DNA of 64,000 nt from Saccharofermentans sp. (GTDB lineage Bacteria; Bacillota; Clostridia; Saccharofermentanales; Saccharofermentanaceae). Positions 7,825 to 16,910 of this stretch are shown one piece after another. A program made the translations under genes and the position numbers. Below the pieces are notes generated by a model that made no database searches, was not told the DNA's origin, and saw nothing but the letters and a program-made list of their open reading frames with translations. How positions within the stretch are numbered: the first letter of the stretch is position 1; each line of letters starts with the position of its first letter. The DNA is taken from positions 1 through 64,000 of the forward strand of contig JAIKWL010000055.1 in NCBI GenBank assembly GCA_024684815.1, written 5' to 3'.

Positions 7825-8850
7825 TCAGGTTTCGTCAACCCAAACGCTTATTTTTCTTATTTTTTTATCTTTAAGCACTTTATACGCCTCAGACTTCTTA
7901 ACATATTTAAAAAGATCTTCATCGCCGGGTTCGTGCCACTCACATTCGCTTAAGGAACTCACCTCATCACAAACATCATATTGAAGCTCAAGATGCATCT
8001 GATAAAACTCTCCGTCAGGTGACGGTGTCTGACGGACAAGACAGAAATAGCATGCCGGTGAATCCTTATCAAACGGATAGCATTCGACTTCATAAAGCAG
8101 CATTTCCTCTTTGTTGGGCCGGGCTTCAGAAACCACATTGAAAAATGTTTCTATTGCCTGATCAAGTGACATATCCTGTTTGATCTTCTTTTCGAGTTTT
8201 TTGCATAATTTCTTCTGGTTATCGATAACATGATCTGTCTCTTTTACAGCATTTCCGGACGGGACCCATTTTTTTCCGTCAAAGTAATCGCATCGTGTAT
8301 CGGAAAGAAATCTCTCGCTCCCGTTCTTATGATCAAACAGACTTTGGGAATGATCAATTGATATCAGTTCATCTCCGGAATATGAATACTGTTCATTCCA
8401 AACATCTATATCAGGCCAGCTTTCGATAAGCGGATAACTGTCCATTCTCTTAAAGGCTTTTATTCTCGTTCCTTCCATCTCATAAGCAAAACATATTGAA
8501 GGTTCCGGATCGTCAAATCCGTATAACATATACCCAAAACAATAGTCGCCCTCATATTCAAGAAATGTAATCGACACAGTATGATCGGCCGATAACTCTT
8601 TTGCTGCCACAAGACGGTCTTCAAGAAAGTAGTATTCATAGCCGTTAAATGGTCTTTTGGGTTTCTTTATTGACCGGCCTCTCTTAACTCCTCCGACTAA
8701 AAGATCGGTTTTAGACAGGGAATAATAACCGATTTCCAAATAATCCGATCCGGAAGCATATTTCAACACATAATCTTTATCTTCCAGAACGAATTCGCCT
8801 CGCTCTACAAATGCTTTATACTTATTGAATAATTCTTTAGTAGAGATCAT
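7825..8850 (-). CDS. Hypothetical cytoplasmic protein
   Basis: 341 residues from the ATG at 8850, preceded by GGAGATATCGGT. The gene overlaps the stop of the upstream acetyltransferase by four bases (ATGA), so the two are translationally coupled. The protein is acidic and aromatic-rich with no signal or membrane segment. The first half looks like a beta-rich repeat region; the last third (KKIKQDMSLDQAIETFFNVVSEA to the C-terminus) contains a helical segment and a YEVE-YPFD motif. I do not recognise a family. Confidence 0.7.
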   Translation of the reverse strand: MISTKELFNKYKAFVERGEFVLEDKDYVLKYASGSDYLEIGYYSLSKTDLLVGGVKRGRSIKKPKRPFNGYEYYFLEDRLVAAKELSADHTVSITFLEYEGDYCFGYMLYGFDDPEPSICFAYEMEGTRIKAFKRMDSYPLIESWPDIDVWNEQYSYSGDELISIDHSQSLFDHKNGSERFLSDTRCDYFDGKKWVPSGNAVKETDHVIDNQKKLCKKLEKKIKQDMSLDQAIETFFNVVSEARPNKEEMLLYEVECYPFDKDSPACYFCLVRQTPSPDGEFYQMHLELQYDVCDEVSSLSECEWHEPGDEDLFKYVKKSEAYKVLKDKKIRKISVWVDET

Positions 8851-9335
8851 ACCGATATCTCCTTTACCATATATCCGCATGTAAACGGAAAGAAATCATA
8901 CTTTTTGGTTCCGGTATGAACTGCTCCGTTCTGCTCATACCATTTCCGGAGCTTTTGATTCTCTTCAACGATTCCGATATTGATCAGCCTGCATCCGTGC
9001 TCAGCGGCAGATTTATATGCATGCTCCAATAATCTCTTCCCGATTCCGCAGTGCCTGAATTCGGGAAGAACCGAAAGATTATTGAGCTCGCATTCGTTAT
9101 TATCCTGCATCAGCAATGAGTAATACCCGCACAGAACACCTTCCTGTTCATAAACAAACATCAGACGGGGTTCGTTATCCATCTGCCAGCAAAGCCTTTC
9201 TTCTGTAGTTGCAAATGCAGTAAATCTCGGAGCATTATCTGCAGTAAAGCCAAACTCATCTGCTACAGTCTTAAAACTCTTTCTTATGATATCCACACAT
9301 ACGGGAACATCTTCACGCTTAACTTCTCTGATCAT
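8847..9335 (-). CDS. GNAT-family N-acetyltransferase
   Basis: 162 residues with a complete GNAT fold. The acetyl-CoA pyrophosphate loop is R-H-C-G-I-G-K-R-L-L following the strand LNNLSVLPEF, and the C-terminal NQKLRKWYEQNGAV strand-helix is typical. The acceptor substrate is unknown. It is translationally coupled to the hypothetical gene downstream (ATGA overlap). Confidence 0.9.
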   Translation of the reverse strand: MIREVKREDVPVCVDIIRKSFKTVADEFGFTADNAPRFTAFATTEERLCWQMDNEPRLMFVYEQEGVLCGYYSLLMQDNNECELNNLSVLPEFRHCGIGKRLLEHAYKSAAEHGCRLINIGIVEENQKLRKWYEQNGAVHTGTKKYDFFPFTCGYMVKEISV

Positions 9336-9453
9336 TAATTCATCCCCATAACATTTTTATGATCTCTTTTGCTGTACACGGATCTATACAAATAATATAT
9401 CTGTTATTCAAATCTGTCAGCCGTTATATGATCTCTTATACAGAAACGGAAAT

Positions 9454-10233
9454 CTATTTTGATATAAACATCCCGTATTCTTTCGGAACTGTCAGCACAC
9501 CGTCTTTCATTTTTGAAGAGAGCAGCTCACAGATCTTATCCTTCGGAATAGAACTAAGATCCGTCATACTCTTAAGAGAATATATATAATCGACCATATC
9601 GTTTATATCTGTTACCTCAAGAGAATCTTTGTAATCTTCCCTTCTGATATCGGTGAAAACCTCTTCTAATATCAACGCCCCGTTTTGAAGCGTGAACGTT
9701 TTGTCTGTGCCGTCTTTAACTCCATATACTGACAACAATTCAGAAAGATATTCCATTATTCCGTGTATACCGAAGGTGGCACTGTAAAAGCAGCAGGACG
9801 GCTTTAATACCCGTCTGACTTCCTTAAGGCCCTTTGAAATATCGGGGACATGATAGAGCATCATGTTTGCGATCACGGCATCAAAAGAATCATCTTCAAA
9901 CGGTATATCCATAATATCGATCTGTTTATATATGATATTCGGATAATCTCCTATCGTCTCCCGTGCCTTGACAAGCATCGCTTCGGAATAATCGGATATG
10001 ACCAGTTCCGTGCAGGACCGGATAACATCTTCGTGGCCTTTCCACATGCTTCCCGTTCCGCATCCGAGTTCCAATACCTTCATGCCTTCATGTATATCGT
10101 AATTGGAAAATATCCAGTTGCCGAACCCTGTTTTATTTGTTGAATACTTATCGTGAATAGAGATCCTCTTACTGAGACATCCGGAAGATGAGTATTGATC
10201 TTTTACAGTGTTCTTATCGTTAATACTGCTCAT
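9454..10233 (-). CDS. Class I SAM-dependent methyltransferase (UbiE/Methyltransf_11-like)
   Basis: 259 residues. SAM motif I is VLELGCGTGSMW, motif II follows as ELVISDYSEAML, and the IPFEDDSFDAVIANMMLYHVPD stretch is the motif IV region of small-molecule methyltransferases. The C-terminal 80 residues are helical. Substrate unknown. It is 18 bases upstream of the RimJ/L-like gene in a run of small modifying enzymes (9454-11433). Confidence 0.88.
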   Translation of the reverse strand: MSSINDKNTVKDQYSSSGCLSKRISIHDKYSTNKTGFGNWIFSNYDIHEGMKVLELGCGTGSMWKGHEDVIRSCTELVISDYSEAMLVKARETIGDYPNIIYKQIDIMDIPFEDDSFDAVIANMMLYHVPDISKGLKEVRRVLKPSCCFYSATFGIHGIMEYLSELLSVYGVKDGTDKTFTLQNGALILEEVFTDIRREDYKDSLEVTDINDMVDYIYSLKSMTDLSSIPKDKICELLSSKMKDGVLTVPKEYGMFISK

Positions 10234-10251
10234 ATCTTTTCCCTGCTGACA

Positions 10252-10815
10252 TCAGATATTCCATTCGGACTTAAGAAGCCTGTATTCCAGACGTGTTTTC
10301 ATTTTTCCGTCATGCCACTCATAATCAACATGTTCCGCCTCTTTTATCATGCCGCACTTTTGCATAACACGTTCAGAACCTATATTTTCCGCAAGACACC
10401 CGGTTGTGATCCTGTACACATTATCCTCAGTGAACGCAAATTCGATCACTTTCTTCAGAGCCTCTGAAGTATAACCGTTGCCCCAGAACACCGGATAAGT
10501 GAAATAACCCATATGAACGATCTTCCCGACCGGAGTATTATCGATGACAGTGTATCCGATGCTTCCAACCTGCTCATGAGTATCTTTCAATTCCATATGA
10601 AGGAAATAGTATTTCCGTTCTTTACCCGCTGCATCTTCTAAAACATTCGCGAAAGCTTCTTTGGCAGATTCGACCGAATCAAGCTTAATTTCCTGCATAT
10701 AATACATTGTCTGTTCGTCAGTCATCAGTCTGCAGTAATCATCAAAATCATCAATGACGTAGTCTCTTAGTATCAGTCTGTCAGTTTCAAGATAGATCAT
10801 GTTATCGCTTTTCAA
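10252..10815 (-). CDS. RimJ/RimL-type GNAT acetyltransferase
   Basis: About 187 residues with the family opening IYLETDRLILRDYVIDDF, the central GYTVI strand and YWG-like motif FWGNGYTSEALKKVIEFAF, and NIGSERVMQKCGM near the end. Such proteins acetylate ribosomal protein N-termini, amino acids or antibiotics. The start is ambiguous: a TTG at 10815, three bases after the upstream stop, or an ATG at 10800 without a clear RBS. Confidence 0.85.
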   Translation of the reverse strand: MKSDNMIYLETDRLILRDYVIDDFDDYCRLMTDEQTMYYMQEIKLDSVESAKEAFANVLEDAAGKERKYYFLHMELKDTHEQVGSIGYTVIDNTPVGKIVHMGYFTYPVFWGNGYTSEALKKVIEFAFTEDNVYRITTGCLAENIGSERVMQKCGMIKEAEHVDYEWHDGKMKTRLEYRLLKSEWNI

Positions 10816-10818
10816 ATA

Positions 10819-11433
10819 TCATGAGACCTTTCTGCAGATAATAGTATCCATGCAGTGATAATGAGGCACTCCGCCGCTGTTATCCTCGAAGATCACCTCG
10901 TCGATCCGTTCGATCTTCCAATCGGCAAAATAAGTGAAGAGTTCGCCGGATCTCCACATCTTCTCTTCCTTATCCCAATCGGGCGGCAGTTCAAGGAATG
11001 ACTTTTCCACAAAAACGTTGATGTAAACTATTCCGTTTATCTTTGTAATCGTATCAAGTTTCTCGAAAAACTCTTTTTTGTTCTCCTCGAAAAGATATTG
11101 AACCGTACCTGTTGAATATATGATGTCAAACTTCTCATCCGTGCTGAACGTATTAATGTCATCAACATACGCATTAATATTTTCTTTTCTGTCATCAGCC
11201 AAAGCAACGGTCTTTCTTATACCGTTCTCAGTAAGATCAAATGCGGTAACATCATAACCTTTCTGAGCCATATACACTGCATCTTTGCCTTCTCCGCAGC
11301 CGATATCGAGAACTTTTTTGTCAGATGAAGGAGGACACAACTCTATAAGTTCATCCAGAAAACTGCCCGGTTCCAATCCCCAGTAATAAGTATCTCCCTC
11401 ATACCACTTTTCATAGTTTGTCCTTATGCTCAT
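10819..11433 (-). CDS. TehB-like SAM-dependent methyltransferase
   Basis: 204 residues. The opening YEKWYEGDTYYWGLEPGSFL and motif I VLDIGCGEGKDAVYMAQKGYDVTAFDLT match the TehB / tellurite-resistance methyltransferase group and related small-molecule methyltransferases. The ending is complete. It lies three bases before the RimJ/L-like gene, so they are probably one operon. The natural substrate is not evident. Confidence 0.85.
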   Translation of the reverse strand: MSIRTNYEKWYEGDTYYWGLEPGSFLDELIELCPPSSDKKVLDIGCGEGKDAVYMAQKGYDVTAFDLTENGIRKTVALADDRKENINAYVDDINTFSTDEKFDIIYSTGTVQYLFEENKKEFFEKLDTITKINGIVYINVFVEKSFLELPPDWDKEEKMWRSGELFTYFADWKIERIDEVIFEDNSGGVPHYHCMDTIICRKVS

Positions 11434-11467
11434 ATGCTATCCCCTTAGTTTTGTTTTCTGTACTGAT

Positions 11468-12226
11468 TTAGCTTACCCACACATCAGTCATGTTGCATAA
11501 GCTGTATTTTCCGTCAACACACTTTAATTCATACTCCAGACATCTCGCACATCTTGTTCCGAAGTAATATGTAATAAGAGCCTTGCCTTCTTTAAGAAGT
11601 ATATTGAAGCGGATCTCGGGACGGAGAAAAAATCCCTTCTCATTCGTCAGTGAAAAACAGCTTCTTTTATATGGTACGCCATTGAGCAATTCGCCTTTAT
11701 CAAACAGCCAGTACATCTCTATATCGGGTTTCTCATCTTTACAGGAGCAGGAAAGTTTTCTGTCATACAGTATCCACACACGGTCTGAAATCCAGGAACA
11801 GTTGCTTTTATTCTCTTTATACAAGCGATTGCACTCATCCAGCATAACGGGCTCTATAAGTGCGATCCTGTGCATGTTGACCGTGTATTCAACATCAGGC
11901 CTTAACTTTTCCTCCACACTTTCGATATTGTTTTCAAGTATAGTTAACGGTCCCCACGCATATGATGACAGCAACTCCAAAGCATCTTCCTTAACACTCA
12001 GAGAATCATCGGAAACCACAACCTCCTGCAACAGATCTGTCAGCTCTTCTTTAATGTCAGATATGTCCTGTCCGTAATAAGGATCCATGAACCAGTCAAG
12101 ACAGAGCAAAAGACTCAGTTTTGAAGCTTCGTCAGTTCCTGTTAATACAGTACGGATTGCATTTATCCCCTGTCTGACGATCTGTTTTTCTTCATCCGAA
12201 TACGATACAAATCTGCTTTCACCCAT
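11468..12226 (-). CDS. Hypothetical protein
   Basis: 252 residues, no recognised family. The first half is helical (residues 10-100), possibly repeat-like; the C-terminal half is beta-rich with several cysteines (SCSCKDEKP, CARCLEYELKC). No signal peptide or membrane segment. It shares direction and close spacing with the lipoprotein gene upstream and the TehB-like gene downstream. Confidence 0.65.
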   Translation of the reverse strand: MGESRFVSYSDEEKQIVRQGINAIRTVLTGTDEASKLSLLLCLDWFMDPYYGQDISDIKEELTDLLQEVVVSDDSLSVKEDALELLSSYAWGPLTILENNIESVEEKLRPDVEYTVNMHRIALIEPVMLDECNRLYKENKSNCSWISDRVWILYDRKLSCSCKDEKPDIEMYWLFDKGELLNGVPYKRSCFSLTNEKGFFLRPEIRFNILLKEGKALITYYFGTRCARCLEYELKCVDGKYSLCNMTDVWVS

Positions 12227-12272
12227 AGTCTGTTTACCTTTTTATCTTTTGAGAAAATGTTCAGATCTATCC

Positions 12273-13064
12273 TTATTCATATATCCAAATATCAGGAACT
12301 GAATCATCCATTGTCGCCAGGTTGAAGCAGCGCAAACTCTCCATGCCTCCGAACTGAGAATCAGAAGCATATACGATACAAGCTAAAACACCGGGATCTC
12401 CGTCAGGCAGTATAAAAGGTGTTATCTTGTCATAATTTATCGATGCGATACTTGCATCAAGATCAAGATCTATCATTCCGTCACAGTAATCCCTTATGAC
12501 CGTATCAGTTTTACTGAAGAATTCCACATCTGTCATACCAAGACGCTTTGTGACTTCGCCTGCCTCCAGTTCGTTCATCGTATCGAGATCGTAATTGTAA
12601 ACCTCGGTTGTAAAATAATCCGAACTGTGATGACTTATCCGGATAAGGAGGGACAATGAATTGCTCTTAACTCCATATGCATATCGGATCGCAAAACCAT
12701 CATCAACATTGTCCTGCGGATATGTCTCCTGAATATGATTGCTGATCGCAGTGTTGATCTCCGTTGCTTCCCCGCCGTCAATGAAAACAAACGGTAAGAC
12801 AGCTTTGTACTCGGACCCGGATGAATCCACCATAACAGCTATAGTCTGAGATTCAACCTTCACATCATGGGTTGAGGCCAATTCTTCAGATGAATCATCT
12901 GTCTCGATCAGCGTTTCTGATCCGGCAGTCTCAACTTCAGTAACCAGCGGTCCGTCAGTATCCGATGGCTTAACAGCGGGCTTGTCGTTCCCGGCACATC
13001 CTGCCGCTGTAAGGATCACAGTACCGGCAAGACATATAGTGATTAGTTTTCTAAATTCCTTCAT
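12273..13064 (-). CDS. Predicted lipoprotein, DUF3298/RsiV-like
   Basis: 263 residues from the ATG at 13064, with GGAAGG nine bases upstream (a TTG at 13070 is also open). Lipoprotein signal with VILTAAGCAGND, then a Ser/Thr/Glu-rich linker and a domain of about 190 residues. Its pattern (paired strands, EINTAISNHI helix, FILPDGDPGVLACI strand near the end) resembles the DUF4163-DUF3298 arrangement of RsiV, but without an anti-sigma N-terminus. A ligand-binding or lysozyme-binding role is only a guess. Confidence 0.6.
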   Translation of the reverse strand: MKEFRKLITICLAGTVILTAAGCAGNDKPAVKPSDTDGPLVTEVETAGSETLIETDDSSEELASTHDVKVESQTIAVMVDSSGSEYKAVLPFVFIDGGEATEINTAISNHIQETYPQDNVDDGFAIRYAYGVKSNSLSLLIRISHHSSDYFTTEVYNYDLDTMNELEAGEVTKRLGMTDVEFFSKTDTVIRDYCDGMIDLDLDASIASINYDKITPFILPDGDPGVLACIVYASDSQFGGMESLRCFNLATMDDSVPDIWIYE

Positions 13065-13128
13065 GATCAAATTCCTTCCCCATTATTCATACTGAATTTG
13101 TTTTCTATGGATTATCCCACAAAGGGAA

Positions 13129-13854
13129 TTATAACATGTCGGTCAATACTGTTTTCAAAAGAAAAAGCAACAGAAGATGTCCGGGATAGAAAACATAAAA
13201 CAACCACTTCAGGCCCTTGCCTTTCTTACCGTTATAAAGGAACAACGGAATAATACTCAGCCCTGTCGCGCAATAGTATCCCATTGTTCTTGTAACCGCA
13301 AGGAAGGCAACTCCCACACCGGTTCTTAAGAAATGATTTGTATCTTTCAATACATAGAAAAGGAAAACAGTGATGACTGCAAAGCATGTGTAGTCGGCTT
13401 TCACTATTATTGCGATCACCGATATTGCGATCACAGTGATTATCCCGAGAAAAGATCTGCCAATACTGTATTTACCCGTACCTTCTTTCCTCTTTCCCCT
13501 GATAAGATCAAAGAGTATCAAAGCAAGTATTGCAAGAAAAAAGGTCAACATTATATTTTGATGATCAAGACTGATCTTTCCTTCAAAAGCCAGATCGAAC
13601 GGCACTTCGCTTACAAGCGCAAATATCCCCATCCTGAGCAGATATTTCTTTCTGTTCCTTGTGTGAACATAACCTTCCGCAATGCAAAAAGAAAATATCG
13701 GCATTGCCAGCCTGCCGACTATTCTCATCCACTGCATCTCAGGGAAAAAGACATCGCCTGTGTGATCAAAGACCATACTCACCATGGCAATGATCTTCAG
13801 CATAGTTCCGTCAAGGAATCTGATATCATTTGCTTTTCTTAAGCTATTACTCAA
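13129..13854 (-). CDS. TraX-family membrane protein (second copy)
   Basis: 241 residues from a TTG at 13854, 20 bases after the stop of the upstream gene; an internal ATG at 13803 would remove family-typical sequence. The TraX signature is complete: MLKIIAMVSMVFDHTG at the N-terminus, SFCIAEGYVHTRNRKKYLLRM in the middle and KGLKWLFYVFYPGHLLLLFLL at the end. It is clearly a paralogue of the protein at 6667-7401, with the same predicted envelope location. Confidence 0.88.
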   Translation of the reverse strand: MSNSLRKANDIRFLDGTMLKIIAMVSMVFDHTGDVFFPEMQWMRIVGRLAMPIFSFCIAEGYVHTRNRKKYLLRMGIFALVSEVPFDLAFEGKISLDHQNIMLTFFLAILALILFDLIRGKRKEGTGKYSIGRSFLGIITVIAISVIAIIVKADYTCFAVITVFLFYVLKDTNHFLRTGVGVAFLAVTRTMGYYCATGLSIIPLFLYNGKKGKGLKWLFYVFYPGHLLLLFLLKTVLTDML

Positions 13855-13874
13855 ATCACTTCACCACGCATCCG

Positions 13875-14930
13875 TTATTTCTGAACAAGTCTTATCTGAA
13901 GCACAGGAACATAACCGATGTCTACAACCTTGTAATCATTGAGTCTCTTTCCCTGTTTCCAGATAAAATGCGGAATATTGATCGTCTCTACAATGCTTCT
14001 GCTGATATCGGCACGATCCAGAAGACCGATCAGTTCAGAATAACTTCTTTGAATATCGGCAATCGCATCATATCTTTGCTGTGCATTATCCACACTCACC
14101 CTTAGAAGATAAGGGTCATTGTTATTTGCCCCTATTGAGAACAGTCTCATAAAATCCCTGTAAGCATAGAAGTTATAATGAATCGATTCCATGCTCATCC
14201 CGATACCTGAAATCCCCAAAAACAGAAAAGATTCACTGACATTTCCGTTTTCTCCGTCTGAATCGAAAAGACTGATCAGACCGCCCAGCGCCGGAGCGGC
14301 AATCTTAAGCTTACCAATCTGTTTTTTATCCCAATCATCAGGCCAGTCAAAACGGACATCCCTATCGCCCATAAATGCCGTTTCATGGACGTTTGACACA
14401 GAAGAAGGCATCTTTACATAATCCAGCATAAAGCACCCGCTGAATGCATAAGGGCCTATCTCTTCGATCGAAGAAGGAAGCTCGATCCTTTCAAGACCGG
14501 AACATTCGGAAAAAGCATAACTTCCTAACCTCTTTAACGAATCAGGGAAATAAACAGTCTTGAGATTATCACAGCCCGAAAAAGCATTGTCTTCTATTTC
14601 CACTACTGAATCAGGCAGACGGATCTCTGTTATCTCTCTGCGGTCCTCAAAGGCTTTACTGCCGATATTCTTTACGTCATCCGGAATAATTACAACGGAA
14701 GATGAGCCGTTATATCTTTTCAGGACACCGTCTTCCTTATCAAATTCGTCATATACAAGTGCATTAACATTACCGGCCTCTGCTTCAGTAACTATCTTAA
14801 TATAGTTCCGGACTATGGCATCGTTTACGACGAAAGGCCTGCCGCAGCGACTGCAGATCGCAGCACTTTCATCGGAGTCGATTCTTAGCTCAGATCCACA
14901 CGAAGGACACTCTAACGGAATAACCGGCAT
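13875..14930 (-). CDS. Zinc-ribbon / BspA-type leucine-rich-repeat protein
   Basis: 351 residues. An N-terminal zinc ribbon (CPSCG at 8-12, CSRCG at 27-31) leads into LRR_5/BspA-type repeats at about 65-190 (IGSKAFEDRREITEIRLPDSVVEIEDNAFSGCDNLKTVYFPDSL pattern). The remaining 150 residues are a separate helical region with no recognised family. There is no signal peptide, unlike most surface BspA proteins, so it is likely a cytoplasmic scaffold. Confidence 0.8.
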   Translation of the reverse strand: MPVIPLECPSCGSELRIDSDESAAICSRCGRPFVVNDAIVRNYIKIVTEAEAGNVNALVYDEFDKEDGVLKRYNGSSSVVIIPDDVKNIGSKAFEDRREITEIRLPDSVVEIEDNAFSGCDNLKTVYFPDSLKRLGSYAFSECSGLERIELPSSIEEIGPYAFSGCFMLDYVKMPSSVSNVHETAFMGDRDVRFDWPDDWDKKQIGKLKIAAPALGGLISLFDSDGENGNVSESFLFLGISGIGMSMESIHYNFYAYRDFMRLFSIGANNNDPYLLRVSVDNAQQRYDAIADIQRSYSELIGLLDRADISRSIVETINIPHFIWKQGKRLNDYKVVDIGYVPVLQIRLVQK

Positions 14931-14983
14931 ATTACCTCACAATGTTTGTACAGCTGTATTTGCGCCTGCTTTATGGCAGATCC

Positions 14984-15018
14984 ATGCATCTTACCGCCGT
15001 TTTATGCATCTTACCACC
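14984..15018 (+). promoter_or_regulatory. Direct repeat, candidate LytTR operator
   Basis: ATGCATCTTACCGCC and ATGCATCTTACCACC start at 14984 and 15004, a period of 20 bases (about two helix turns). The pair ends eight bases before a -35 element. LytTR-domain proteins bind paired direct repeats about two turns apart, and the downstream operon encodes one at 16461-16910. Confidence 0.6.
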
Positions 15019-15025
15019 AAATCGG

Positions 15026-15054
15026 TTGTAAAGCACTAAACGGTTAAATATACT
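15026..15054 (+). promoter_or_regulatory. Promoter of the hydrolase-LytTR-DUF3021 operon
   Basis: TTGTAA (15026-15031), a 17-base spacer and TATACT (15049-15054), 33 bases before the ATG at 15088. The direct repeat at 14984-15018 sits immediately upstream, a position suited to an activator. Confidence 0.65.
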
Positions 15055-15087
15055 CAGCCCAAAATCAATGAACGGACGGGCACTGAC

Positions 15088-16461
15088 ATGACACTATTAC
15101 TGCTTATCATTTTAACAGCTGCAGAGATCGGATTTGTGATCTTTGAATTTATAAACAAGCCCACTGAAAAAAGGAAATGGACTGTAAGACGGCTCATAGT
15201 AAATACAGCTCAGCTTGCGTTTTACGGGATCATGCTGTTATTTCCCGGGATCGACACCGGCTTCAGATTCACAGGTCTCATAATTCTTCTGTTTATCAGG
15301 ATCATCGCTGCAGTTCTTTTCGCACTTGCATACAGGAAAAAGACAGACATAAAGAAGACCGGATCAAAGATACTGAGCCTTATTATCAGCGTGATGCTTG
15401 TTATTTCAGCTTCTGTTCCGGCTTTACTTTTCACAGACTATGAGGGACGGCCGACAACCGGACCTTATACAGTCTCTCAGTGCAACTGCATTCTCGTGGA
15501 TGAGAGCCGCATCGAGACATTCGAAAATGACGGCTCCAAGAGAGAAGTTCCGGCATATTTTTTCGCACCGGCAGAAGCTAAAGACGGCGAGAGATTCCCT
15601 TTGATCGTTTTCTCACACGGCGCATTCGGTTACTATCAGAGCAATGCCTCCACATATCTTGAGCTTGCGAGCAACGGCTATGTCGTCGTAAGCATCGAAC
15701 ATCCTTACCATTCATTCTTTACGAAGGATACATCGGGAAAGGCTATTACCGTTGACAGAGATTTTATCAGCGGCTGTATGAATGCAAACGCCGACATGCC
15801 GGAAGAAGAGATCTACGATCTGTCCCGCTCATGGATGGACCTTAGAGTAGCAGATATGAACTTTGCGTTAGATGCCCTGATCGCGGGCGCCGACAATAAA
15901 GATACCGGCTGCTACCGGTTTGAGAATGATGATTCCGGAAAAGATGTCCTTAATGCCCTCACACATATAGACACTGACAAGATCGGCCTTATGGGACATT
16001 CAATGGGCGGCGCCACTGCAGTTGAAGTAGGTAAGATCCGCGATGATATCGATGCCGTGATCGATATCGACGGTACAATGCTCGGCAATATGCTTGGTGT
16101 CAAAGACGGAAAATACATTATCGACGAGACACCTTATACGATACCTCTTTTCGAGCTCGAGAATGAGGAATCCCATTGGGATCTCCAGGAAATAGCAAAA
16201 ATGGATTATCCTTACCCGAATATCACGATCAAGGATACTGCAGAGACATATTACTGCACATATGTTGAAGGCTCGCTTCACATGGATTATACGGATCTTC
16301 CGCTCTTTTCCCCTTTCCTAGCAAAGCTGCTCGGCTCGGGAAATGTCGATCATGCATTTGTGTCAGATACGGTCAATTCACTTGAAGTAAGATTTTTCGA
16401 TTGTTATCTTAAGGGAGAAGGACAGTTTACGGTCAACGATTATTATCCGGGAGTTAACTGA
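15088..16461 (+). CDS. Membrane-anchored alpha/beta hydrolase (PAF-acetylhydrolase II-like)
   Basis: 457 residues. Residues 1-115 form about four transmembrane helices. The rest is an alpha/beta hydrolase: IVFSHGAFGYYQ forms the oxyanion region, IGLMGHSMGGA is the nucleophile elbow with its Ser, an acidic residue lies in the DIDGTML region, and the late His is in EGSLHMDYTDL. The architecture resembles plasma-type platelet-activating-factor acetylhydrolase and dienelactone hydrolase relatives that cleave lipid or polymer esters. The catalytic domain probably faces outside. It is the first gene of an operon and overlaps the LytTR gene by one base (TGATG). Confidence 0.85.
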   Translation: MTLLLLIILTAAEIGFVIFEFINKPTEKRKWTVRRLIVNTAQLAFYGIMLLFPGIDTGFRFTGLIILLFIRIIAAVLFALAYRKKTDIKKTGSKILSLIISVMLVISASVPALLFTDYEGRPTTGPYTVSQCNCILVDESRIETFENDGSKREVPAYFFAPAEAKDGERFPLIVFSHGAFGYYQSNASTYLELASNGYVVVSIEHPYHSFFTKDTSGKAITVDRDFISGCMNANADMPEEEIYDLSRSWMDLRVADMNFALDALIAGADNKDTGCYRFENDDSGKDVLNALTHIDTDKIGLMGHSMGGATAVEVGKIRDDIDAVIDIDGTMLGNMLGVKDGKYIIDETPYTIPLFELENEESHWDLQEIAKMDYPYPNITIKDTAETYYCTYVEGSLHMDYTDLPLFSPFLAKLLGSGNVDHAFVSDTVNSLEVRFFDCYLKGEGQFTVNDYYPGVN

Positions 16462-16910
16462 TGGAGATCAAGATCAGAAAGATCGGCGGGCAGGAACAGG
16501 AATATATAGAGATCGGGTGCCGCTCTGAAGATACAAGGGTCAAATCTATCGTGAGGTTTGTAAAAGGCCTTGACGGCAGCATCTCAGGCTCAAAAGGCGA
16601 GCATATCTATGAGATACCCGTAGTGGATATCTTCTATATCGAATCCGTGGATGACCGCACATTTATTTACACTTATAATGACAACTTCGAGACTAATCTG
16701 AAGCTTTATGAGTTCGAAGATATCCTTAAGGAGAAAGGGTATCTCAGGATATCCAAGTCAGTCATCTTAAACCTAATGAAGGTAGATTCGATAAAGCCTG
16801 CCCTTAACGGCAGATTCTTATGTAAACTCACAAACGGCGAGGACGTGATAATCTCACGTAAATACGTAGCGGAATTCAGAGAATTCATCAGCAGGAGGGC
16901 AGGCACATGA
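16461..16910 (+). CDS. LytTR-family DNA-binding regulator
   Basis: 149 residues. The C-terminal LytTR domain (about 45-145) carries EIPVVDIFYIESVDDRTFIYT, LKEKGYLRISKSVILNL and NGEDVIISRKYVAEFREF. There is no response-regulator receiver domain, the usual form of LytTR proteins paired with DUF3021 membrane partners. It overlaps its neighbours on both sides, by one base with the hydrolase and four with the DUF3021 gene. It likely controls its own operon through the repeats at 14984-15018. Confidence 0.93.
   Translation: MEIKIRKIGGQEQEYIEIGCRSEDTRVKSIVRFVKGLDGSISGSKGEHIYEIPVVDIFYIESVDDRTFIYTYNDNFETNLKLYEFEDILKEKGYLRISKSVILNLMKVDSIKPALNGRFLCKLTNGEDVIISRKYVAEFREFISRRAGT

Noticed and set aside
13129..13854. 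Evidence of a conjugative element from the TraX-like genes
   Set aside because: No relaxase, type IV secretion or pilin genes are present; TraX-like proteins are common chromosomal proteins in Clostridia.
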